Part shown: one piece after another, positions 25,137 through 33,154 of the stretch
Numbering within the stretch: the first letter of the stretch is position 1
Layout: each line of letters opens with the position of its first letter
Position numbers and translations under genes: made by a program
Source of the DNA: Gammaproteobacteria bacterium
Lineage (GTDB): Bacteria > Pseudomonadota > Gammaproteobacteria > Arenicellales > Poriferihabitantaceae
Length of the DNA: 40,650 nucleotides
NCBI GenBank assembly: GCA_028817015.1
Contig: JAPPQJ010000021.1
Span: forward strand, 1-40,650
Direction of reading: 5' to 3'
The notes under the pieces: model-generated
Seen by the model: the letters and a program-made list of their open reading frames with translations, nothing else
The model's database searches: none
What the model was told of the DNA's origin: nothing

Positions 25137-26276
25137 ATGCCAGACAGCGCCATCTACCGGGAACTGACCCGCTGGGCCGGGGAAAACGCCTGGATCGTGC
25201 AGGTGTTCGTGGTGGTGTTTGCGGCCCTGCTGTGCAGTTTTCTGCTGCGCCGCGTGCTGAAACGGCTGCACGAGAGGCTGAAAACAACGGCCAATCTGTG
25301 GGATGACGCGCTGATCTCCGCGATGCAGGGGCCGGCGTTGCTGCTGGTGTGGGTGGTCGGCCTGACCTTCGCGGTGGATATCGTCTATGCCCAGACTCGC
25401 GCTGCGATCTTCACCGCGGTCGGGCCACTCCGGCAGGTCGGCGTGGTTTGCGCGATCACCTGGTTCCTGATGCGCCTGACCCGGCACTTGCAAGACCGGA
25501 TCATCGCTCGCCGGCAAAGCGGGGAAGGGCGCCTGGATGCGGCCACCGCCGATGCGCTCGGCAAGCTGCTGCGCGCCTCTATTCTGATCACCGCCGGCCT
25601 GGTCGCCCTGCAAACCTTGGGCTTTAGCGTCTCCGGCATCCTCGCCTTCGGCGGCATTGGCGGCATCGCCATCGGTTTTGCCGCCAGGGATTTGCTGGCC
25701 AACTTCTTCGGCGGGCTGATGCTGTATCTCGACCGCCCGTTTGCAGTGGGCGACTGGGTGCGCTCGCCGGACCGCAACATCGAGGGTGCGGTCGAGCACA
25801 TCGGCTGGCGGCTGACCCGCATTCGCTCCTTTGACAAGCGCCCGATCTACATCCCCAACGGGGTGTTTTCGACCCTGGTCATCGTCAACCCGTCGCGCAT
25901 GACCCACCGCCAACTATACGAGACCATCGGTATTCGCTACCGCGACGCCGACAAGATGGCGGCGATCGTGGCCGATGTGGCGGCGCTGCTCAAACGCCAT
26001 CCGGGCATCGACCCATCGCAGGCGATCATGGTCCATTTCACCCGCTTCGCCCCTTCATCCCTGGACTTCTTCGTCTGCGCGCATACCCACACCACCGTGT
26101 GGGCGGAGTTTAACCAGGTTAAACAAGACATCCTGCTCCAGATCAACGACATTATCGCCGCCCACGGCGCGCAAATCGCCTTCCCGACATCGACCCTGGA
26201 TTTGCCCGATGCGGTGCGCCTGGTCTCCGGCGGCCAAGCGAGCGAGAGCGGTCCGCTGCCGCCGCAGGGGGATTGA
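25137..26276 (+). CDS. small-conductance mechanosensitive channel family protein (MscS-like)
   Basis: Inner-membrane channel that releases solutes on osmotic downshock. In 379 aa there are hydrophobic helices near 20-40, 65-82, 95-110 and 145-165. The pore-lining helix and beta-domain junction follow (GILAFGGIGGIAIGFAARDLLANFFGG), then LYLDRPFAVGDWV and IYIPNGVF, diagnostic of MscS. The extra N-terminal helices resemble YnaI/YbdG-type family members rather than the 286-aa E. coli MscS. A TATAGT at 25082-25087 could be its -10 box. It ends 6 bp before the acylphosphatase gene. Confidence 0.92.
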   Translation: MPDSAIYRELTRWAGENAWIVQVFVVVFAALLCSFLLRRVLKRLHERLKTTANLWDDALISAMQGPALLLVWVVGLTFAVDIVYAQTRAAIFTAVGPLRQVGVVCAITWFLMRLTRHLQDRIIARRQSGEGRLDAATADALGKLLRASILITAGLVALQTLGFSVSGILAFGGIGGIAIGFAARDLLANFFGGLMLYLDRPFAVGDWVRSPDRNIEGAVEHIGWRLTRIRSFDKRPIYIPNGVFSTLVIVNPSRMTHRQLYETIGIRYRDADKMAAIVADVAALLKRHPGIDPSQAIMVHFTRFAPSSLDFFVCAHTHTTVWAEFNQVKQDILLQINDIIAAHGAQIAFPTSTLDLPDAVRLVSGGQASESGPLPPQGD

Positions 26277-26282
26277 GGCGGC

Positions 26283-26567
26283 GTGGCCGGAACGCAGTGG
26301 AAGGCGGTGCATTTCATCGTCAGCGGGCGGGTGCAGGGCGTCGGATTTCGCCACGCGGCCCGGCGCAAGGCCGGGCAACTGGGGTTGTCCGGCTGGGTGG
26401 CGAATCGGCCGAACGGCGATGTCGAAGCGGTGGCGCACGGCGATGCGGCACGGCTGGGCCGGTTCGAGGCCTGGCTGCGGGTCGGCCCGCAATATGCGCG
26501 CGTCGACCGGGTCGAGGCGACGCCGGCCGCCGCCGGGCCGGTCGGTGATTTCCACATCCGCTTATAA
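26283..26567 (+). CDS. acyP: acylphosphatase
   Basis: Small cytosolic enzyme hydrolysing carboxyl-phosphate bonds. The 94-aa product has the family signature VSGRVQGVGFRHAARRKA, with the catalytic Arg, and GWVANRPNGDVEAVAHG, with the catalytic Asn. It starts with GTG at 26283, just after the MscS-family gene. The overlapping plus-strand ORFs in the track are shadows. Confidence 0.93.
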   Translation: MAGTQWKAVHFIVSGRVQGVGFRHAARRKAGQLGLSGWVANRPNGDVEAVAHGDAARLGRFEAWLRVGPQYARVDRVEATPAAAGPVGDFHIRL

Positions 26568-26568
26568 T
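26563..26568 (+). promoter_or_regulatory. possible -10 box for adk
   Basis: A perfect TATAAT overlaps the acylphosphatase stop codon and lies about 30 bp before the adk ATG. The -35 region is poor, so the call is tentative. Confidence 0.3.
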
Positions 26569-26598
26569 CACCGGCAATTTCCGACCGGGCATCGGGTT

Positions 26599-27252
26599 AT
26601 GAAACTGGTTATCTTAGGCGCTCCGGGCGCCGGCAAGGGCACCATCGCCAAACTGCTGTCGGCCGTGGACGGCTCGGTGCAGATATCGACCGGCGACATT
26701 CTGCGCGGCGCCATCGAGTCGGGCAGTGAATGGGGGCGCCAGGCGCAGGCCTATATGAGCCGCGGGGAATTGGCGCCGGATGCGTTGATTATGGAGGTCA
26801 TGGAAGCGCGGCTGCAACAGCCGGACTGTGAAAACGGCTTCCTGCTGGACGGTTTCCCGCGCACCATCCCGCAGGCGCAGGCGTTGCACCAATTGTTCGA
26901 CAAACTGGGCATCACGCTCGACCTGGCGCTTAACATCGAAGTGCCCCGGGACGTGGTTCTGGAACGCCTGACCACCCGCCGCACCTGCGAAAACCCGGAG
27001 TGCCAGGCAATCTACAACATTAAGAGCAAACCGCCCGCGCGCGAGGGAGTCTGCGACAAATGCGGCAGTGCGGTGGTGCAGCGCGACGATGAAACCGAAG
27101 CGGCCATCAACCGGCGCCTGCAAACCTACACGGAAAAAACCGCGCCGCTCATCGGGTTTTACCGGCAGCGCGGGCTGTTGCTGACCACGCCATCCACCTC
27201 CAGCGAGGAGGTGGTCGCAGCGGTAACCGGGCGGCTTGGTTCAGCGCATTGA
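26599..27252 (+). CDS. adk: adenylate kinase with four-cysteine zinc LID
   Basis: Interconverts ATP + AMP and 2 ADP in the cytoplasm. In 217 aa it has the P-loop GAPGAGKGT (7-15), STGDILR, LDGFPRT and the long-form LID domain (about 122-160). The LID carries Cys130, Cys135, Cys152 and Cys155, that is CENPEC and CDKC, a tetra-cysteine zinc site. E. coli and most gammaproteobacteria instead have a His/Ser/Asp/Thr network without metal. The start at 26599 is fixed by homology; the long upstream extension in the track is an MscS shadow. No Shine-Dalgarno is obvious. Confidence 0.95.
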   Translation: MKLVILGAPGAGKGTIAKLLSAVDGSVQISTGDILRGAIESGSEWGRQAQAYMSRGELAPDALIMEVMEARLQQPDCENGFLLDGFPRTIPQAQALHQLFDKLGITLDLALNIEVPRDVVLERLTTRRTCENPECQAIYNIKSKPPAREGVCDKCGSAVVQRDDETEAAINRRLQTYTEKTAPLIGFYRQRGLLLTTPSTSSEEVVAAVTGRLGSAH

Positions 27253-27286
27253 TAACGCGCCGGGGCCGGGAAGCCGCCGCCCGCCG

Positions 27287-27667
27287 CTACTCCATGCCCG
27301 CTTCCGCCATCACCTTGCGGGCCACGCGAAAACATTCCAGGGACTGGGGCACGCCGCAGTAGATCGCGATGACATGGATGATGGCGCGCAGTTGTTCCCG
27401 GGTGACGCCGTTGCCGATGGCGCCGCGGCAGTGCAGTTCCCATTCATGCATTTTGCCGAGCGCGCCGATCATCGCCAGGTTCATCATTGAGCGGGTTCTG
27501 GCGTCGATGCAGTCGTCGCCCCAGCCGAAGCCCCAGCACCATTCGGTCATCATTTCCTGAAACGGCCGCGAGAAATCATCCGACTCCGCCAGGGTTTTTT
27601 CCACATAGTTGGCGCCTAAGGTGGCCTTGCGCCGGGCCACGCCGAGTTCAAATCGCTGCTTGTCCAC
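27287..27667 (-). CDS. carboxymuconolactone decarboxylase family protein (PcaC-like)
   Basis: A 126-aa helical protein of the CMD/AhpD superfamily. It resembles 4-carboxymuconolactone decarboxylase of the beta-ketoadipate pathway (KQRFELGVARRKATLGANYVEK, FSRPFQEMMTEWCWG, DARTRSMMNLAMIGAL, NNGVTRE-like GNGVTREQLR, IYCGVP). It lacks the CxxC peroxidatic motif of AhpD. GTG at 27667 is preferred over the track start at 27679 because GGAGG lies 5 bp before it. No other protocatechuate-branch gene is nearby, so the substrate may differ from the classical one. It is convergent with adk. Confidence 0.8.
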   Translation of the reverse strand: MDKQRFELGVARRKATLGANYVEKTLAESDDFSRPFQEMMTEWCWGFGWGDDCIDARTRSMMNLAMIGALGKMHEWELHCRGAIGNGVTREQLRAIIHVIAIYCGVPQSLECFRVARKVMAEAGME

Positions 27668-27902
27668 GTGCACCTCCACAGTTGATAAGGGCGGGCGATT
27701 ATGTCATCCCCGCGCTGTTTGGCCAATTCGCCGCCCTCTCGTTGACCGAAGGTTGGCGTTGGCGCCGCTTCGACCGGCCGCTGCGACACGCTATGCCGCG
27801 GCCAGGGCCGTCTGCCTGGCCGGCGTGCCCGTTGCCGGGCGCCTCATCCGCCGGTCACCGCCAGCCCCTGCCGGGCGGAGATTGGAAAGCGCAAAGCGCG
27901 CG

Positions 27903-28118
27903 TCAGTATTGGCGCTTGCGCCGCGCTTTCTGCCGGGACACGCGCTTCTTTTCCCGGCGAACGGCGATGTCGTTGTCGCGCTTGCGAATGGCGGTGGGTT
28001 TTTCGTAACACTGGCGGCGGCGCGCTTCGGTGAACACGCCGGCGCGCTCGCAGGTTCGGCGAAATCTCCGCAATATCACATCGAACGGCTCATTTTGCCG
28101 AACTTGGACGGATGGCAC
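27903..28118 (-). CDS. rpsU: 30S ribosomal protein S21
   Basis: Small basic protein of the 30S platform that helps mRNA engagement during initiation. The 71-aa product ([41 protein letters not shown]) is unmistakable. It starts with GTG at 28118, supported by AAGGAG 5 bp upstream. Its usual neighbours dnaG and rpoD are absent here. Nothing coding is evident in the 235 bp between it and the PcaC-like gene. Confidence 0.95.
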   Translation of the reverse strand: MPSVQVRQNEPFDVILRRFRRTCERAGVFTEARRRQCYEKPTAIRKRDNDIAVRREKKRVSRQKARRKRQY

Positions 28119-28150
28119 AGGCTCTCCTTCGGGATGCTGACAAAAGCGGC

Positions 28151-28156
28151 ATTATA
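28151..28156 (-). promoter_or_regulatory. -10 box of the rpsU promoter
   Basis: A perfect TATAAT on the minus strand lies 33 bp before the rpsU start, implying a leader of about 25 nt that includes the strong Shine-Dalgarno. No good -35 is visible. Confidence 0.45.
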
Positions 28157-28246
28157 CAACGCATGCAAGCGGCGCGCACAGACCGCCGCCGTTGCGCAAG
28201 GGGTTGCCATGCCGGGAAAGCCGCCCTTCCCTCCGCCAATCCCGCC

Positions 28247-30007
28247 TCAGCCGGCGGCTTTAATCTCCAGCAAATACATCACCGTTACCTGTTCATCGGC
28301 GCCGAAGGTGAAGTGATAGGCGTCCGACAACTCCTCGACCCGCTGGATTTGTTCGAGGTGGCGGTGGAACACCGGGTTGAATTGATACAGGTTGAAATCC
28401 GCCACGCGCGCGGTGTAGCCGTGTTGTTCGAGGAGTTTTTCGGTGCGGTGGGCGCCAAGGATGGAGATTTGCATCACATAGGCGAGGCCGCCGGGTTCCA
28501 GGTAGTGGGGCAGTTGCGAGATGAGGTGGTCGAGCAGGTTGCGGCCCCAGTAATCGACATCGCGGTGGCCGCTGTATTGCCCGCGCGGGTCGGTCGGCAT
28601 CTGGTATAGGCTGGCCACGACCAGGTCGAACTTGTGCGCCGGCGTGAACGAATACAAATCTTCGGCGACCCCGGTGATCTTGTCGGCGACGCCGTTGCGA
28701 AAGGCGTTGGTCAGGGTGTTGTCGATGGCCGCCTGCTGGATGTCCACGGCGGTTACTTCGGTGGCGCCGTTCAACGCCAACTGAATGGCCAGGATGCCGA
28801 CGCCACAGCCGATGTCCAGGCAGCGCTTGCCCTCGCCGACCGTGCCGTTGAACAGGTATTTCCAAATCAGGTAACTGCCCTGGGTGGGCATGAACACGCC
28901 GGGGTCGACCACGATGGCGGGCAGCGGCAGCGGAAACAGCGGCCGCCCGGTGGCGTCTCGCCAGCGGTTGGTTAAGGCCTCGGGCGGCTCCCGGTCCGGC
29001 CCGGACTCCGAATCCCTCACATCCCGGCGCGCCCGCCCCCGGCCCCGCGGCATGTCCGCCACGCGCGCGCTCAGCAGGCCGATTTCCTCCGGCCCCACGC
29101 CGCAACAGCCGCCGATGATGTGCGCGCCCTCGGCGCGCCACGCCAGGGCCTGTTCGACGAATGCCTCGGGGCCGGTGTGGGGGTCGAACTTCCAGCCCGA
29201 CTCGACATAACGGCCGACATTGGGATACACGCCAAGCGGCAGGTCGGTGAAATCGCGCAGCCACGGCAGCGTGCCGCCGACCCGTTGCATCGGCAGGCAG
29301 TTGATCAGCAACGCCTCGGCTCCGGCCTTTTCCAGTTGCCGCGCCAGCCTGCCGAAGCGGTCGCCTTCCGGCCCGCCCCACAATTGTCCGTGAATGCCGC
29401 ACAGCCCCTGGCGGCAGCGCCGGAAACTGACCCACACCGGCCAGCCGCGCTCGATGAGTTTCTCGATGCTCGGCAGGGTTAGATTGTCGCCGATCATGGA
29501 CAGCGTCTCGAACAGCACCAGGTCCGGCGGGTCGTGCTTAAACAACCGCAGCAGCAGATCGACGGTGGTCGCCTGCGCTTCGCTTTCTATATCCCCGCCG
29601 ATGCTGAACGCGACCGCCACCCGGCCCTGTTTGCCGGCCTGCGCAATCGCCCGGCGCGGCAGTTCAATGGCGGTTCGCGCCATGTCCATCCAGTGCGCCG
29701 GGTGCCCCCGGTCGGTGTGGTGGCGGCCGGTATACGACGGCGCTTCCAGAATCGAATAGGTGTTGGTGGTTAGAATGTCGGCGCCGGCGTCCAGGTAGGA
29801 GCGATGCACATCGAGCACCGCCGCCGGCGAATCGTGCAGCGCGTCGAATCCCCAGTGCGCGTCATCGCTCAGGTGAAAGCCGCCGGCGCCGAGGCGCTGC
29901 AATTCGGTGGCGATGGCGCCGTCCAAAATCACGCACTGATCCTCGGCAATGCGCCGGCGGATGCGGGCGATGGCGGAGTCGGGCCGGGCCGGCGAATCGC
30001 GGCTCAT
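28247..30007 (-). CDS. fusion: homocysteine S-methyltransferase + class I SAM methyltransferase
   Basis: A 586-aa two-domain protein. Residues about 15-320 form a homocysteine S-methyltransferase (BHMT/MmuM-type) barrel: ILDGAIATELQRLG, LTTNTY, and the zinc ligands Cys237 (LLINCLP) and Cys301/Cys302 (IIGGCCGVGPEEI). After an Arg/Asp-rich linker of about 30-50 residues, a Rossmann methyltransferase follows with motif I LDIGCGVGILAIQLA near 397-411 and VTAVDIQQAAIDNT. Domain 1 should move a methyl group from a betaine- or S-methylmethionine-like donor to homocysteine; domain 2 should use SAM on an unknown acceptor. ATG 30007 is preferred over TTG 30013. Its nearness to betaine-type genes supports a demethylation role (inference). 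Both halves look intact. Confidence 0.85.
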   Translation of the reverse strand: MSRDSPARPDSAIARIRRRIAEDQCVILDGAIATELQRLGAGGFHLSDDAHWGFDALHDSPAAVLDVHRSYLDAGADILTTNTYSILEAPSYTGRHHTDRGHPAHWMDMARTAIELPRRAIAQAGKQGRVAVAFSIGGDIESEAQATTVDLLLRLFKHDPPDLVLFETLSMIGDNLTLPSIEKLIERGWPVWVSFRRCRQGLCGIHGQLWGGPEGDRFGRLARQLEKAGAEALLINCLPMQRVGGTLPWLRDFTDLPLGVYPNVGRYVESGWKFDPHTGPEAFVEQALAWRAEGAHIIGGCCGVGPEEIGLLSARVADMPRGRGRARRDVRDSESGPDREPPEALTNRWRDATGRPLFPLPLPAIVVDPGVFMPTQGSYLIWKYLFNGTVGEGKRCLDIGCGVGILAIQLALNGATEVTAVDIQQAAIDNTLTNAFRNGVADKITGVAEDLYSFTPAHKFDLVVASLYQMPTDPRGQYSGHRDVDYWGRNLLDHLISQLPHYLEPGGLAYVMQISILGAHRTEKLLEQHGYTARVADFNLYQFNPVFHRHLEQIQRVEELSDAYHFTFGADEQVTVMYLLEIKAAG

Positions 30008-30146
30008 CTGCAAGGGGGCGTCGGTGATGTTGTCATGTCAAATGCGCTGATGCGGGGGCGCCTGCCGGCAACCTGCGATTAGTCGAATGGGGGGCGGCCG
30101 CGGTTCTAATCTCCGCCCGGCGGGTTGAATTTCCCTCCCCCTTGAT

Positions 30147-30167
30147 CCCTCTCCCACAGGGAAAGGG
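30147..30167. repeat. intergenic palindrome (CCCTCTCCC-type hairpin)
   Basis: CCCTCTCCC, a 3-nt loop ACA, and GGGAAAGGG form a 9-bp stem with one mismatch, followed by CCGGAGAGAGGG. It sits in the 270-bp gap between the fusion gene and bolA. It resembles the short GC-rich palindromes scattered between genes in many proteobacteria and could act as a terminator for bolA. Only one copy is in the window. Confidence 0.45.
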
Positions 30168-30277
30168 CCGGAGAGAGGGCGGCGCAACGAAGAAAAGCCG
30201 CTGGACGCATGGCGAGGCGGTTGGCGGGCGACGAGTCAGCGGCCATGCTCGGTCGCCGCGCGGCAAAGCGGCGCAGG

Positions 30278-30598
30278 CTAATGCCCGCCGGCGTTCGACC
30301 CGCCCAGGCACGGCGGCGAATCGGCGACCCGCCCGCCGCGTTCGCTCCATTCGTCGGGCGTCAGGGTGTGCAACGCCAGCGCGTGTATCGAAGACGACAA
30401 TTCCTGCGCCAACAACTGGTTGACCATGCGGTGGCGGGCCAGCAACGGCTGGTCGTCAAAACGCGGCGACACCACGGTCACCTTGAAATGCGATTGCGCG
30501 CCCGGCGGCACATTGTGCTTGTGGCTCTCGTTCTCCACTTGCACCCAGCGCGGCTGCAACGCGCGCAGTTTGCTTTCAATCACGGACTGCATGTTCAT
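30278..30598 (-). CDS. bolA: BolA family protein
   Basis: Small stress/Fe-S-related protein that works with monothiol glutaredoxins. The 106-aa product has IESKLRALQPRWVQVENESHKHN, then HFKVTVVSPRFDDQPLLARHRMVNQLLAQEL and HALALHTLTPDEW, the BolA fold with its conserved histidines. The ATG at 30598 is chosen by homology, removing over 50 residues of unlikely upstream frame. A glycine-rich tail follows the domain. It is the last gene of a minus-strand run starting with the Rieske oxygenase. Confidence 0.9.
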   Translation of the reverse strand: MNMQSVIESKLRALQPRWVQVENESHKHNVPPGAQSHFKVTVVSPRFDDQPLLARHRMVNQLLAQELSSSIHALALHTLTPDEWSERGGRVADSPPCLGGSNAGGH

Positions 30599-30668
30599 CG
30601 GGCTGGCCGGTAGTCGAGGAGGCGCCATTATAAGCGACTGCGCGGGTTGATTGGGGCGGCTCCGCCAC

Positions 30669-31982
30669 TCACCCGGTGGCGGCAAAAGCCCGGCACGCGG
30701 CGTCCAAAGCGCGCACAGTCTGCTCCAGGTCCGCTTGATCGTGCGCCACCGACACAAAACGCCGCACTCCCGGCAGGATGTACTGCCCCTGCTTCATCAA
30801 CGCCGCATCCAGGCGCTGCATGGCCGCCGCATCGCCGGCTGACAAATCGGCCTGACAGGCGGGCGGCTGGGGCATGAACAGGATTTGCCACAGCGAGCCG
30901 GTGTTGCAAGCGATGGCGGGCAGGCCGTGCGCGTTCAGCACCGCCTGGCATTCCCGGCACAATTCATCGGCATAGCGGTTCAGGCGCTGATAGACGCCGG
31001 GGGCCGACAATTCATCGAGCAACGCCAGGGTGGCCGCGGCGGCGACCGGATTGCCGTGCAAGGTGCCGTTGAAATAGGTGAATTTGTCCTCGCCTTTGCG
31101 CCTTGGGTTGGCCTGGTCGATGATTTCCGCCGGCCCGGCGATGCACGACAACGGGCCGCCGGCGCCGACCACCTTGCCGTAGGTGGCCAAATCGGGTTTA
31201 ACCTCATACCAGCCCTGCGCCCCGCCGGGCCCCAGGCGGAAGCCGGTAACCACTTCGTCGAGAATCAGCAGGATGTCGTTGCGGTCGCACAGGATGCGCA
31301 GCCCGCGCAGGAATTCGGGGCGCGCCGGAATGATTCGCTGCACGCCTTCGGCGATAACGGCGGCGATGTCACGGCCGTGTTCGGAGACGATTTTGCCGAC
31401 CGCCTCGAGGTCGTTGTAGGGCGCCACTAACACGGTCGAGGTGGTGGCCGGCGGCTGACCAAAAGAATCGGCGCGGGCGGCCGCATGGCTGCCGGGCGCG
31501 GGGAAGGTGGAGACCAGCGCGTAGTCGTGGTTGCCGTGATAGGCGCCCTCGAACTTAAGGATTTTGTCCCGCCCGGTGAACGCCCGGGCCAGGCGCATGG
31601 CGTACGCGGTGGCCTCCGAGCCGGTGGTGGCATAGACGATTTTCTCGGCGCACGGGATGTCGCGCACCAGGCGCGCGGCCAGCGCGATGGCGGGCCCGGT
31701 CAGCGAGCCGAAGACATGCGCGCCGCGCGCCAGTTGCTGCTGGGCCGCCCGCACCACCGCCGGATGCGAATGCCCCAAAATCAGCGCGCCGGCGCCGCCG
31801 ACATAATCGATGTATTGGTTGCCATCGACATCCCACATCTTTGAGCCGCGGGCGTGGGAAAACACCAGGCGAATGTCGTCCGCCAGCGCATAAGCGCCGA
31901 GCCCGGCGCCCGGCAGGCAGCGCTCGGCGGTGGCCAGCAAATCAGCGCCGCATTGCACCGGCGCCAGGGCGGGTTTGGTCAT
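30669..31982 (-). CDS. class III (GSAM-like) PLP-dependent aminotransferase
   Basis: Fold-type I PLP enzyme of 437 aa related to glutamate-1-semialdehyde aminomutase. It has YATTGSEATAYAMRLARAFTG, KFEGAYHGNHDY, LDEVVTGFRLGPGG and the Schiff-base Lys at about 270 in ATYGKVVGAGGPLSCIAG. The usual EPV motif before it is AEGVQ here, suggesting a different substrate from true GSAM (the bona fide hemL is at 22506). A strong GGAGGA lies 7 bp before the ATG. Lying after the enolase-superfamily gene, it may handle an amino or betaine-derived intermediate (inference). It is not assigned to a known pathway step. Confidence 0.85.
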   Translation of the reverse strand: MTKPALAPVQCGADLLATAERCLPGAGLGAYALADDIRLVFSHARGSKMWDVDGNQYIDYVGGAGALILGHSHPAVVRAAQQQLARGAHVFGSLTGPAIALAARLVRDIPCAEKIVYATTGSEATAYAMRLARAFTGRDKILKFEGAYHGNHDYALVSTFPAPGSHAAARADSFGQPPATTSTVLVAPYNDLEAVGKIVSEHGRDIAAVIAEGVQRIIPARPEFLRGLRILCDRNDILLILDEVVTGFRLGPGGAQGWYEVKPDLATYGKVVGAGGPLSCIAGPAEIIDQANPRRKGEDKFTYFNGTLHGNPVAAAATLALLDELSAPGVYQRLNRYADELCRECQAVLNAHGLPAIACNTGSLWQILFMPQPPACQADLSAGDAAAMQRLDAALMKQGQYILPGVRRFVSVAHDQADLEQTVRALDAACRAFAATG

Positions 31983-32038
31983 TGGGATTCCTCCGTTGGG
32001 GTGAAATGAGATGAGCGCGGGCGGCGCTTGGGGGCGGC

Positions 32039-33148
32039 CTATTCATAAACCGCCACCGCGGCGCCCAGCAGGTCCGCATCCGGGGCCACGCCCAGGCCCG
32101 GCAACTCCGGGGCAATGGCGCTGTGGCCGCCGGTATTGCGCGAGCCGCGGCCGGGGGCGGTGTCAACGCTCAGCATTTCCTGGCACAGCCAGGTGCCGAG
32201 CCGGTTTTCCGCGGGGATGGATTGGGCGAAATGCTGCGCGGCGGTGTCGGCGATGACGCTGCCTCCGGTCTCCATCGCCAGCATCTGGATGCCCGCCGAC
32301 AGCGCCGCATCGCGGATGCGCCGCGACTTGGTCAGGCCGCCGCAGCGGTTGATCTTGATGTTGACGATTTCGCCGATGCGCTCGGCGATAATGCGCTGCA
32401 TGTCGGGCAGGGTTTCCAGGCGCTCGTCTATGGAGATGGGTTGCAGGGTGCGGGCGCGAACGGCGGCGCATTGAGCCAGCGACTCGCACGGTTGCTCGAT
32501 GATGACCGGCAGCGCGCGCACCGCATTCATCACCCGCACCGCCTGGGCCGGCAGCCAGGCGCGGTTGACGTCGTAGATCATCACCTCGCCCTCGTCGCGC
32601 TCGGCCTCAAGGCGGCGGATACGCTCGATATCGACCTCGGCATCGGCGCCGATTTTGGCCGAGTGAAGGCGGTAGCCGCGGCTGCGGTATTGGCGGATAT
32701 GCGCCAACATTTGCGCCGGCGTGCCGGTTGGAATGCTGGATGCGATGGGAGTCGGCCGGGCGTCGCCGCCGCCCAGCAGGTCGGCAATCGGCAGGCCGGC
32801 CGACTGGCCGAAGACATCCCAGCAGGCGATGTCAAACGGCGATTTGGCGTATTCATGGCCGGGCAGGGTGATGTCCATCACGCGGTTGACCTGGTCGAGG
32901 CGGCGCGGGTCCATGCCTAACAACGCCGGTGCCAGCAACTTCGCCGCCGCGCGAATGCCGCCGCCGTGGGCCGGCAGATAGGTGTGCCCCCACGGGCAGC
33001 CTTCGCCCCAGCCGGTCAAGCCGTCGTCGGTGTCGAGCCGCACAAAAGTGGAATCCAGACGCTCGAAGCGCAGCCGGCCGCCGGACAGCCGGTATGGCTC
33101 CTTTAGCGGCAGGGTTTTGCGGTGGATGGCGATGCGGCGGATTTTCAT
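32039..33148 (-). CDS. enolase-superfamily enzyme, proline-betaine epimerase / hydroxyproline dehydratase-like
   Basis: Mandelate racemase/muconate lactonizing enzyme of 369 aa. Metal ligands are Asp193 (YDVN), Glu218 (IEQP) and Asp241 (SIDE). Two lysines stand where 1,1-proton-transfer members have them: Lys165 (HSAKIG) and Lys265 (NIKINRCGGLTKSRRIRD). This Lys/Lys pair and the lid segment PWGHTYLPAHGGGI resemble hydroxyproline-betaine 2-epimerase (HpbD) and cis-3-hydroxyproline dehydratase. It starts 6 bp after the Rieske gene, so the two are probably co-translated. That pairing favours a betaine substrate. HpbD versus dehydratase cannot be decided by eye. Confidence 0.85.
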   Translation of the reverse strand: MKIRRIAIHRKTLPLKEPYRLSGGRLRFERLDSTFVRLDTDDGLTGWGEGCPWGHTYLPAHGGGIRAAAKLLAPALLGMDPRRLDQVNRVMDITLPGHEYAKSPFDIACWDVFGQSAGLPIADLLGGGDARPTPIASSIPTGTPAQMLAHIRQYRSRGYRLHSAKIGADAEVDIERIRRLEAERDEGEVMIYDVNRAWLPAQAVRVMNAVRALPVIIEQPCESLAQCAAVRARTLQPISIDERLETLPDMQRIIAERIGEIVNIKINRCGGLTKSRRIRDAALSAGIQMLAMETGGSVIADTAAQHFAQSIPAENRLGTWLCQEMLSVDTAPGRGSRNTGGHSAIAPELPGLGVAPDADLLGAAVAVYE

Positions 33149-33154
33149 GCGCGC

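Noticed and set aside
22506-31982. Possible duplication of hemL
   Set aside because: The second class III enzyme differs in key motifs and context, so it is a paralog rather than a recent duplicate.
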